Positions 24,416 to 32,069 of a stretch of 64,000 bases of DNA are shown piece after piece. A model generated the notes under the pieces. It had not been told where the DNA came from. It saw nothing but the letters and a program-made list of their open reading frames with translations, and did no database searches. The stretch's first letter is position 1. Each line of letters opens with the position of its first letter. Source of the stretch: Alphaproteobacteria bacterium (GTDB taxonomy: Bacteria; Pseudomonadota; Alphaproteobacteria; Micavibrionales; Micavibrionaceae); contig JAGNLJ010000001.1 in NCBI GenBank assembly GCA_017999645.1, forward strand, positions 62,001 to 126,000, in the 5' to 3' direction. The translations under genes were made by a program, and so were the position numbers.

Positions 24416-26492
24416 GACTATGTTCCTTATTAAATTTCTGGAATGCGGCATTTGATCGCTCAGCAAAAAGTTCGGCATCTTGATCTGTAAATGAAACAGA
24501 AGGATACCCACGAGAAATAGGAGCCAAAATAATTCCACATTCAATTAGTGCTTTTTGTAAATGAGCATCAAGGGTTTTAATTTTCGCTGTCCATTCCTCT
24601 GCAGACCTTAGTTTTTTATCTGTAACATGCACATAAAAACAAGAAGGATGAGATTGCATGATTAAAGGAACGTCGTGGTCATGGGCTGCGTTTTTCATGA
24701 TTTCCTGCAAACGGCATCCATTTTTAGCCACTTTTGCCAGAGAACTTTCTTCTTCTTGCAAAATATTCAAAGTAGCATGTATAGCAGCTAGCCCTGCATG
24801 ATAACCATTAAACGTTCCAGCATGAACAACTTCACGTTCTGCCATCAAAGTCATAATTTCTTTTTTGCCTGCAATCGCAGATACAGGCATCATTCCGCCG
24901 CCCATAGCCTTTCCTAAAGTTGTGAGGTCAGGAGTAACGCCGTATAATTTTTGTGCACCTCCCAAATCAACACGAAATCCAGTAATAATCTCGTCAAAGA
25001 TAAGAACGACTTTATATTCATCACAAAGTGCCCGCATTCCCTCTAAATATCCAGGAAGAGGCTCAATTCCCCCACCATTAACCGCCAGAGGCTCTGTGAT
25101 AATGCAAGCAATGTCTTGATGGTATCTTTGTAGAATATCTTCAAGATATGAGAGGTCATTCCAAGGAAGCAATATAGATTGAGTTTCTCTCACTCCTAAA
25201 GCTAATCCTTTGCTGGCGCGAGAATCTCCAGAAAAGTCAATTGGATGCGGACAATCGTCATTTGAAGGCTTGCCACCGAGCATATTATCGCTATGTCCGT
25301 GGTAATTACCGTTAAAGCGAATAAATTTTTGCTTTCCGGTATACGCTCTTGCTACGCGCAGCGCAGTTTGTACCGCCTCTGTGCCAGTAACAGAAAAACG
25401 AACCATTTCTGCCGAAGGAAGTACATCGCAAATTTTTTGACTCACTTCCAGCGAAAGATCAGATAAACTATTAGATGAAATTTTAGAAACTTCGCGAAAA
25501 ACTGCGCTGATATAATCTGGATGACAATGTCCTAGAATATTGGAGCCAAAGTTTGAATAAAAATCCAGATACTCGTTTCCATCTAGATCCACAAGACGTG
25601 CACCAGATCCATGTGAAAATACTAAATCTTTTGGATGCCAAGCATCTCTAAAATTATAGTGAGCCGCTCCAGCTAATACGCCCCTTAGAGAATCTCTATA
25701 TTTTTCGCTTTTTCCATGAGAAATTATCGGAGCCCCAGCTTTTTCTTCTAGAGGCACAGAAGAAGCTGCGGTGGGCCAATAGCCATACAAGATGCGATCT
25801 TTTGTATCATTGCGTGCTTCACTCAAAACTTTTTGGCCTATTGCTGATATATTTTTATCATGCATCCGGTAAAAAAATAACGGCTCTGCTATACGAATTC
25901 CTCTCCAACCCTGATCACAAATTTTATTCCACTGATGGTGTTTTGTTCCAACCCGTACTGTCTCATCGAGCGGCAGACATGATTGGAGAGCCTTGGTGCG
26001 AATCAAGCATGTTTGAGGAATGTAGCTGTGTGTTTTTAAAAGTTCTCTTGAAAACTCCGTAGATTTTCCATTGCCTATTACTTCTTCCGTGTCATTACAC
26101 AAGGTGCAATCTGAATAAACAAATCCTAAGTCAGTTTCATCGACATGCCCCATAAAAACTGTACTTGTTCTGTCGATATATTCCGGGTGCAGCCAATCAT
26201 CCGCGTCTATGATGATCGAATACTCCGTCTGGATCAAAGGAAGCATTTGATTGAGCAGACTATTCTTGCCCCCATTGGAAGGATTTCTGATAATCTTTAC
26301 GTCTTTAAAGATATGAGAATAATGTTTTTCTGCCTGCTCAACAAATAAATCGGAATCATCTGTGCTTGCATCATCTCCTATGATCAAGTTCAAACAATGA
26401 TTTTCCCTTCCATTTAATGCCGCTATACTTTGCATCAATCTCGGAAGATACCTGCCATAGTTGTAGTTTGTGATAACAAATGTAATATCCAT
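24405..26492 (-). CDS. Fused glycosyltransferase (GT2) and GSAM-type aminotransferase
   Basis: A 695-residue two-domain protein. Residues 1 to ~215 are a GT-A glycosyltransferase of family 2 type (FVITNYNYGRYLPRLM, LIIGDDASTDDSD, metal motif DADD at 96-99). Residues ~275-690 are a class III PLP enzyme like glutamate-1-semialdehyde aminomutase (GSNILGHCHPDYISAV, SVTGTEAVQTALRVAR, NGNYHGHSDNM, FDEIITGFRVDLGG, PLP lysine K528 in TTLGKAMGGG). All key residues are present. A fusion of these two activities suggests that an amino sugar or amino-acid-linked glycan is built. The start is adjacent to the nucleotidyltransferase stop. Confidence 0.86.
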   Translation of the reverse strand: MDITFVITNYNYGRYLPRLMQSIAALNGRENHCLNLIIGDDASTDDSDLFVEQAEKHYSHIFKDVKIIRNPSNGGKNSLLNQMLPLIQTEYSIIIDADDWLHPEYIDRTSTVFMGHVDETDLGFVYSDCTLCNDTEEVIGNGKSTEFSRELLKTHSYIPQTCLIRTKALQSCLPLDETVRVGTKHHQWNKICDQGWRGIRIAEPLFFYRMHDKNISAIGQKVLSEARNDTKDRILYGYWPTAASSVPLEEKAGAPIISHGKSEKYRDSLRGVLAGAAHYNFRDAWHPKDLVFSHGSGARLVDLDGNEYLDFYSNFGSNILGHCHPDYISAVFREVSKISSNSLSDLSLEVSQKICDVLPSAEMVRFSVTGTEAVQTALRVARAYTGKQKFIRFNGNYHGHSDNMLGGKPSNDDCPHPIDFSGDSRASKGLALGVRETQSILLPWNDLSYLEDILQRYHQDIACIITEPLAVNGGGIEPLPGYLEGMRALCDEYKVVLIFDEIITGFRVDLGGAQKLYGVTPDLTTLGKAMGGGMMPVSAIAGKKEIMTLMAEREVVHAGTFNGYHAGLAAIHATLNILQEEESSLAKVAKNGCRLQEIMKNAAHDHDVPLIMQSHPSCFYVHVTDKKLRSAEEWTAKIKTLDAHLQKALIECGIILAPISRGYPSVSFTDQDAELFAERSNAAFQKFNKEHSHEL

Positions 26493-27332
26493 TTAGGTGC
26501 CTAACCTCTGCATATCGGGAAAAAATTTATCATGATATTCATTTTCCCAGACAAGCGCACGCGCACAGATATCACGCAAATCTTGCTGATCATTAGGTGA
26601 TGCTGGAAGGCGGTATTTCCATTCCCTGCGGCAAAGATCGAATAAGCGAGCTAATTCTACCCCTTTTCCCAAATCTATTTCTTTTAACGCGTCAACGCAT
26701 TGCTTTTTGTTTCCCACGGGCGTCCCGCTTATGAGCGCAACTGTTCCCGTACCGATCCATGTCATCAAGGAAATGAGAGGCTTTGTTGAAGCGTTTCCAT
26801 CTACATGCTTTCCCAAATATCCAAAATATTGGTCATGCTCATTTGGAAACCCAAGAGGAAACGGGCTATTGCTATAGCCCCTAATCCGATTGGAAAATTC
26901 AAAGGGAATTTTTCTTGTCGCATCTACATATTCATCTTTTGAAGGCATAGGAATTCGTGCGAAGACATCTCTTCCCCAAATTAGGTGTCCGGCCAACTTT
27001 GCACTGATTACAGCTTCCCGAAATGCAATTCCCAAAAATGTTGATTGTCCTTGATATAGCTCACCTGCTACGACCACAGGTGACACATCAAGATTTACGC
27101 CGTGCGTATGATCTACATTTTGAATTAACGACTCAAGATTTTGTCTTTGTATCTCATCGAGAGGAGATTCGGAAACTACTGTTATATCGATGTCGCTTAC
27201 TTTTGTTACCGCATATCTTTCTGCATAACTTCCTGTTAAATAACAGGCAGAAAAATTGCCTGATTTTCTAATTCCATCAACAAAATAATTGACGGCTTCT
27301 TGTATTTCTTGATGAATGTCTTGCATTAGCAT
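26493..27332 (-). CDS. Pol-beta-fold nucleotidyltransferase domain protein
   Basis: A 279-residue protein with an N-terminal nucleotidyltransferase domain: CYLTGSYAERYAVTKVSDID carries the G-S motif and the two metal-binding Asp residues (SDIDITVV), with the third Asp in NLDVSPVVV. The C-terminal half is helical (FSNRIRGYSN, LISLMTWIGTGTVALISG). Relatives transfer nucleotides to small molecules, such as aminoglycosides. It is distinct from the CBASS enzyme at 13990. It is the third gene of the SerRS operon, 31 bp after the ferritin-like gene. Confidence 0.72.
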   Translation of the reverse strand: MLMQDIHQEIQEAVNYFVDGIRKSGNFSACYLTGSYAERYAVTKVSDIDITVVSESPLDEIQRQNLESLIQNVDHTHGVNLDVSPVVVAGELYQGQSTFLGIAFREAVISAKLAGHLIWGRDVFARIPMPSKDEYVDATRKIPFEFSNRIRGYSNSPFPLGFPNEHDQYFGYLGKHVDGNASTKPLISLMTWIGTGTVALISGTPVGNKKQCVDALKEIDLGKGVELARLFDLCRREWKYRLPASPNDQQDLRDICARALVWENEYHDKFFPDMQRLGT

Positions 27333-27363
27333 GGATATCGTTTACTCAGAAAGTTTTATAATT

Positions 27364-28587
27364 TTATGGATCTTTGGGAGCGTCCTTTAATAATTTTTCA
27401 TTTATAAAAGTCTCAGAAAATTCTGCAGCGCGTCGTACTGGAATGTGTACAGGAGCATGCCCAGGCACACGCCCTCCTGTTTTTGCTAAGGCTGAATCAA
27501 CAACAGCAAGGAATGCTGTTTCATCACCTTTCACAAGATGGCTAATCCAGCGATTGCCAAAAGCGCAATGAATTGTCTCATCGGCTTGTAAAAATTCATA
27601 ATATCTTAAAAGGGCATCAAGCCCCTTTTCTTTAAAAAAGCTCATAGATAATTCTGTTGTGTCTAAACCATTACCTTCGCCGATTATTTGCTCAATTGCC
27701 AATTTTTCAGCTAGCGTATCGCCTTTCATATAAGCAGCCCAAATGTGGTTCCTATAAGTATAGTCGCCTAGCTTTCCCCCATATAATTTAAGCATGTCTT
27801 CCGCCATTATTGCGTGACGCGCTTCGTCTGTGCATTGGCGAGCCATATCATAAGTGAATTGAGGTGGCATATTTGCTCCATACTCAGCTATGTTTCTTGC
27901 GCAGATTTCAGCGGCAGCAACCTCAATTTCAGAATAGATAAAATGAACAAAACGCCTTCTCCCATCCATACTGTCAAGCAATTCAGATACCGGAGCGTTA
28001 AGAATATTTTCATTGCTTTGCTGCAATACAGAAGGTCTTGCGGGATCATTTAGTAAGGGGGGCTTAACTGATTCTGGCGTCCACTTAACTTCAACGCCAG
28101 CCATAGAAGTCGGATCAGAAAACTCTGAGGCTTCAGGGAAGCCTCTTGCTTTCAGCATATCCATTTTTTCTTCCAAACGATTTATAATATCGCGTATTGC
28201 CCATTGGCTGGGCTGATCATAAAGAGGATCAATGCTTTCTCGAATTTCTCTTACACTTTGTAAAATTCCGTTAGTGCTGGAAACAATAAATTGTTGAATG
28301 TGAGCCAAGTCACTTTCAGCAGCCATGGCATCAAACAAAACAACTGTCTCTGGAGATTTAGATATATATTCTGGAACAATCGTATTTTGTTCCTTAATGC
28401 GTTCTGTAACTGCCTCAAGTGCTTGAGCGCTATAGCCTATAGCTAGCCCCACCGTAATCTTATCTGGAAATTCAGGAAAGTAGGCAATCCAGGCTGACTC
28501 TAGGTCGGTCAAACGCCGTAGCGCATAACCAACGGCAGATAATCTCATCTTGCTGTTGCCAAGATTGAAACCTGAAGACAGATTCAT
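27364..28587 (-). CDS. Ferritin-like (DUF455-type) di-iron protein
   Basis: A 407-residue protein. Residues ~210-370 resemble DUF455 ferritin-like proteins: IYSEIEVAAAEICARNIAE, ARQCTDEARHAIMAEDMLKL with the E-A-R-H iron motif, EQIIGEGNGLDTTE, and LQADETIHCAFGNRW with another E-x-x-H. This is the arrangement of a four-helix di-iron oxidase or oxygenase site. Residues 1-200 are helical and unrecognised. It starts 11 bp after the SerRS stop. An oxidative tailoring step, for example hydroxylation of an amine, is inference only. Confidence 0.72.
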   Translation of the reverse strand: MNLSSGFNLGNSKMRLSAVGYALRRLTDLESAWIAYFPEFPDKITVGLAIGYSAQALEAVTERIKEQNTIVPEYISKSPETVVLFDAMAAESDLAHIQQFIVSSTNGILQSVREIRESIDPLYDQPSQWAIRDIINRLEEKMDMLKARGFPEASEFSDPTSMAGVEVKWTPESVKPPLLNDPARPSVLQQSNENILNAPVSELLDSMDGRRRFVHFIYSEIEVAAAEICARNIAEYGANMPPQFTYDMARQCTDEARHAIMAEDMLKLYGGKLGDYTYRNHIWAAYMKGDTLAEKLAIEQIIGEGNGLDTTELSMSFFKEKGLDALLRYYEFLQADETIHCAFGNRWISHLVKGDETAFLAVVDSALAKTGGRVPGHAPVHIPVRRAAEFSETFINEKLLKDAPKDP

Positions 28588-28598
28588 AATTTTTTACC

Positions 28599-29921
28599 TT
28601 ACAGTTCAAGTCTATTGGACTTTATTGCCTTAAACGAGGGTGTGGTGTCCCGCGGCTTAATTTCTTCAATTCCCATGTAGGGACGCAAAACTTCTGGAAT
28701 AACAATGCCCCCTTCGGCAGTTTGGAAATTTTCAAATATTGCCAACATCGCACGTGTTGTGGCAATCGCCGTACCATTCAGGGTGTGAGCATAGCCCGTT
28801 TTTCCGTCTTTATCTTGATATCTAATATTCAGACGACGTGCTTGGAAGTCTGTGAAATTTCCTGCTGAAGTCACTTCACCATATTCTCCCGCTTCTCCTT
28901 TGCCTGGCATCCATGCTTCAACATCGTATTTCTTATAGGCCGGAGATCCAAGATCGCCGGAACAAATTCTTACAACTTGATGGGGGATATTCAAATCACG
29001 GAATACACCTTCTTCAATTGCAAGAATCTCTTGCAAATGTTTTTCGCTCTCATCGGGATCAGAAAGAATATACAATTCTACTTTTGAAAATTGATGAACA
29101 CGATAAAGTCCTTTGCTAGATTGACCGCCTGCACCCGCTTCCATGCGGAAGCAATGGCTAAGCCCAACATAACGCTCCGGGAGTTTTTCACGTGAGTACA
29201 TACGATCCGACAACATCCCGCCAATTGTAATTTCAGAAGTTGCGATCAAGTTTAAGTCTTCGCCCTCAATACGATAAATATTGCTATTTTCTCCTCGTGG
29301 CGAAAAACCGGAACCTTGCAAAATTGTGGATCTCGCCAAATCAGGCGTTCTTACAAACGAAAAGCCTGCTGCCTTGGCTTTTGCAATAGCATAGTTTTGA
29401 AGTGCTATTTCTAATTCAGCCCCTTCATTCTTTAGAAAATAAAATTTATGGCCAGCCACTTTAGTGCCCGCATCGAAATCGACGATATCAAGTGCGCGCC
29501 CTAATTCTAAATGGTCCTTGGGCTTGAAAGGGAAATGCGTTCTTTGCCCAAAAGTGCGTATAACGACATTTTCATGATCATCTTTTCCTATCGGAGTATC
29601 AGGGGCCATAAGATTAGGAACTTTCAGTAGTAGTTCATTAAAAGCAATTTCTGCTGAACGAACACTGTTGCCAAATTCGCTTTCAAGCTTCTTCAATTCT
29701 GTTCCGCGATCAATTAAAGCCTGTTTTTCTTCGGGACTGGCTTTAGGAATTGCTTTTGCGATCTTGTTTGCTTCAGCGCGCAGCCCTTCGATTTTTTGTG
29801 CTGCTGCCTTACGGGCATCGTCTGCGGCTATAACTTCATTGATATCAAGGGATAGCTGCCGAGCCTCTATGCTATGACGTACTTCATCAATGTTTTTTCT
29901 TATAAATTTTGGATCAAGCAT
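28599..29921 (-). CDS. Seryl-tRNA synthetase (island-encoded copy)
   Basis: A 440-residue class II synthetase with an N-terminal tRNA-binding coiled coil (about residues 25-110), motif 2 (GLSHCFRMEAGAGGQSSKG then LYRVHQFSKVE) and motif 3 (HTLNGTAIATTRAMLAIFEN). Size and motifs are complete, so activity is likely. It lies in an AT-rich mobile island with biosynthesis-like genes, so it is probably an extra SerRS rather than the sole housekeeping copy, either for aminoacyl-tRNA-dependent chemistry or as a resistant enzyme against a SerRS inhibitor. AAGGGG lies 6 bp before the ATG. First gene of the operon. Confidence 0.88.
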   Translation of the reverse strand: MLDPKFIRKNIDEVRHSIEARQLSLDINEVIAADDARKAAAQKIEGLRAEANKIAKAIPKASPEEKQALIDRGTELKKLESEFGNSVRSAEIAFNELLLKVPNLMAPDTPIGKDDHENVVIRTFGQRTHFPFKPKDHLELGRALDIVDFDAGTKVAGHKFYFLKNEGAELEIALQNYAIAKAKAAGFSFVRTPDLARSTILQGSGFSPRGENSNIYRIEGEDLNLIATSEITIGGMLSDRMYSREKLPERYVGLSHCFRMEAGAGGQSSKGLYRVHQFSKVELYILSDPDESEKHLQEILAIEEGVFRDLNIPHQVVRICSGDLGSPAYKKYDVEAWMPGKGEAGEYGEVTSAGNFTDFQARRLNIRYQDKDGKTGYAHTLNGTAIATTRAMLAIFENFQTAEGGIVIPEVLRPYMGIEEIKPRDTTPSFKAIKSNRLEL

Positions 29922-30197
29922 GTTTTACCCCTTAAAGTTGCAATTTCGGTGCGTTTTATTATAAAAAATCAATTTCTGTCAAGAAAATAAGCTGAGAAAC
30001 TATCTTTAGAGATTGAAATTGCAGGGAAATTTGTTAATAAGGCGATAATAAGGTTGAGAGGTCTAACAAGGGACTAAACGGTACTGCTCGAGCCTATTTA
30101 CTGTATTGATAGAGACACAAAAAATAGTCATATAAGCGCAGCATCATACGAGATTATATTACTCAATATTGCTTCGTACCGAAGTTGCCATAACTTA
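29922..30197. other. Right-end island non-coding region
   Basis: No gene is apparent. It holds the promoter region for the minus-strand SerRS operon and the right end of the island. AATAAGG occurs at 30036-30042 and 30047-30053, matching the motif near the left end and the integrase. After the right tRNA fragment, 30241-30320 is a short backbone leader for livH with TTTTTT (30244-30249) that may be the old tRNA terminator. Confidence 0.5.
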
Positions 30198-30240
30198 ATT
30201 CGTAATGCGGCGGTCGTAGGTTTAATTCCTATCAACGGCA
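30198..30240 (+). pseudogene. 3' half of the disrupted tRNA-Thr; right island junction (attR)
   Basis: Begins with the 9-bp core ATTCGTAAT and continues with anticodon-stem TGCGG, variable loop, T-arm GTAGG/CCTAT and the acceptor strand CAACGGC plus discriminator A. The acceptor strand pairs perfectly with GCCGTTG of the 5' half at 12290, and TGCGG pairs with TCGCA there. CCA is not encoded here. T-run follows directly. Joining both halves gives a complete tRNA-Thr(CGT). Confidence 0.85.
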
Positions 30241-30320
30241 TCGTTTTTTCCGGCTTTCCGCAGCTATCCCGCCATGAGCCGTCTTTCTTTCCAAGCTTTT
30301 AAAATTTATAGTCCCTCCCC

Positions 30321-31193
30321 ATGGACTTGTTTTTCCAGATATTCGTCAACAGCCTGGTCATCGGCTCCCTCTACGGGGCGATAGCGATGAGCTTTGCGCT
30401 GGCGTACCGCACGACGCGGTTTTTTAATCTCGCGCACGGATCGATGGCTGCGATTGGCGGTTATACATTTTTCTGGATGCGCGACAGTCTCGGTGCCGAT
30501 TTTATCATCAGCCTGCCGGTCGGGATTTTAGTAGCGGGAGTGGCCGGGTTCCTGATCGACCGTTTTATCTATGCGCCGCAACGCCAGCGCAAAGCCTCGA
30601 GCACGGTGCTCCTGGTAGTCTCGCTCGGCGTCGTGACGGTGATCGAGGCGGTACTGTCGATGGTGTTCGGTCCGCAGTTCAGGCCGCTTGTCACCGCCGA
30701 GCATATCAGCAGCTTTCAGATCGGCCCGGTTTTTATCACGCAAGTTCAAATCTGGATCATCGCGGTCAATCTTTTGATTTTCGGCGGACTGATCGCGCTC
30801 CTATATAAAAGCAAATTCGGCAGAATGATCCGGGCGATTGCCGATGATTGCGATGTCGCCCGCACGCTCGGTATCCGCACGGATTATTATATCGGCATCA
30901 TGTTTTTTATCGCCGCAGCGATTGCAGGACTTGTAGGAATTCTGAACGGGCTGGATACAGGGTTGCAACCGACAATGGGTTTTTATTTGCTGCTGAAAGG
31001 GATCGTCGCGAGCATCATCGGCGGCGTCGGCAGCATTCCCGGCGCTTTGCTCGGCGGTCTCCTGCTGGCCGTTGTCGAAAACGCGGGCGTGTTTACCATC
31101 GGCAGCGAATGGCGTGACGCCATCGCTTTCGTGTTGCTGCTCGTCTTCCTGGCGTTCAGGCCGCAAGGCATTCTGGGGAAGGAAGGGAAGTAA
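30321..31193 (+). CDS. livH: Branched-chain amino acid ABC transporter permease LivH-type
   Basis: A 290-residue inner-membrane permease with about eight helices. The family features are IGSLYGAIAMSFALAYRTTR near the N terminus, FFNLAHGSMAAIGGY and the cytoplasmic EAA-like region IRAIADDCDVARTLGI that contacts the ATPase, and GGVGSIPGALLGGLLLAVVE. It opens a five-gene operon (livHMKGF). It is the first backbone gene after the right island junction. Confidence 0.92.
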   Translation: MDLFFQIFVNSLVIGSLYGAIAMSFALAYRTTRFFNLAHGSMAAIGGYTFFWMRDSLGADFIISLPVGILVAGVAGFLIDRFIYAPQRQRKASSTVLLVVSLGVVTVIEAVLSMVFGPQFRPLVTAEHISSFQIGPVFITQVQIWIIAVNLLIFGGLIALLYKSKFGRMIRAIADDCDVARTLGIRTDYYIGIMFFIAAAIAGLVGILNGLDTGLQPTMGFYLLLKGIVASIIGGVGSIPGALLGGLLLAVVENAGVFTIGSEWRDAIAFVLLLVFLAFRPQGILGKEGK

Positions 31194-32060
31194 GTGGATT
31201 ACCTTATCAACCTTTCCATCCTGTTCAGCATCTACGGCATCCTGGCCGTGAGCCTCAATCTGCTGGTCGGCTATACGGGGCTTGTCTCGCTGGCGCATGC
31301 GGCGTTCTACGGCATCGGAGCCTACGCCGCCGCGCTGCTGATGACGAAGGCGCAGATGGGTTTTTTCCCGGCGATGCTGTGCGGCATGGGATTGTCGGCT
31401 TGCGCCGCGTTGGTCATCGGCATGGTGCTCAGTAAATTCCGGGGCGATTACTACGTGATCGCATCGGCGGGATGCACGATCATCGTCTACAACGTCCTGA
31501 TGAGCTGGCGCGAAGTGACCAACGGCGCCATCGGTGTCTTCGGCGTGCCGCGCCCCGCCATCGGGGATTTTGTATTTACATCCAACCTTGCGTTTCTCGG
31601 TCTGGCTGCCGCGTTCCTGGTTCTCGTTATGCTCGCTGCGCATTTGATTGCGAGCTCGTCTTTCGGTCGTGTTCTTAAAACCATCCGCGAGGATGAAGAT
31701 GTCGCTCGAATTTTTGGTTATCGCCCCCTGCATTACAAGATGCTGATATTTGTAATTTCGGCGATGATGGCGTCGGTGGCGGGCAGCCTGTTCGCCGTTT
31801 ACCTGATGTTCATCGACCCGTCGACCTTCAAGCTCGTGGAAAACGTGTTCCTGCTGGCGATCATCATTCTCGGCGGGCTGGCCGATAACCGGGGGGCCCT
31901 GCTCGGGACACTTATATTAATAGGCCTGCCGGAATTGCTCCGTTTTACGGGCTTTCCTACGGAAATAGCCGCGCAGATGCAGAAGGTGATTTACGGGCTT
32001 TTACTGATCGTGTTGATGTTTCTGCGTCCGCAGGGTATTTTAGGCAAGTTTCGCATATAG
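31194..32060 (+). CDS. livM: Branched-chain amino acid ABC transporter permease LivM-type
   Basis: A 288-residue second permease of the LIV system, beginning at GTG directly after the livH stop. It shows ILAVSLNLLVGYTGLVSLAH, AFYGIGAYAAALLM and the ATPase-contacting IREDEDVARIFGYRPLHYK, and ends like LivH with RPQGILGKFRI. It pairs with LivH to form the membrane channel. Zero spacing indicates translational coupling. Confidence 0.92.
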   Translation: MDYLINLSILFSIYGILAVSLNLLVGYTGLVSLAHAAFYGIGAYAAALLMTKAQMGFFPAMLCGMGLSACAALVIGMVLSKFRGDYYVIASAGCTIIVYNVLMSWREVTNGAIGVFGVPRPAIGDFVFTSNLAFLGLAAAFLVLVMLAAHLIASSSFGRVLKTIREDEDVARIFGYRPLHYKMLIFVISAMMASVAGSLFAVYLMFIDPSTFKLVENVFLLAIIILGGLADNRGALLGTLILIGLPELLRFTGFPTEIAAQMQKVIYGLLLIVLMFLRPQGILGKFRI

Positions 32061-32069
32061 GAGATTTTT

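Larger units (their letters stand above)
12319..30206. mobile_element. Integrative genomic island in tRNA-Thr(CGT)
   Basis: About 17.9 kb bounded by the two halves of one tRNA-Thr gene and 9-bp direct repeats. Inside are an integrase, an AlpA-type regulator, primase/VapE replication genes, a type III CBASS system, an HNH nuclease, a restriction-enzyme remnant and an AT-rich seryl-tRNA synthetase operon. Composition changes abruptly at both edges. The integrase gene lies in the middle rather than beside an end, so the island may be composite or rearranged. Confidence 0.82.

Noticed and set aside
12319..30206. Complete prophage
   Set aside because: No capsid, portal, terminase, tail or lysis genes are present; only integration and replication genes of a satellite or island type.
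30801..31733. 310-codon minus-strand frame opposite livH/livM
   Set aside because: Low-complexity His/Asp/Gln-rich antisense translation of two clear permease genes.
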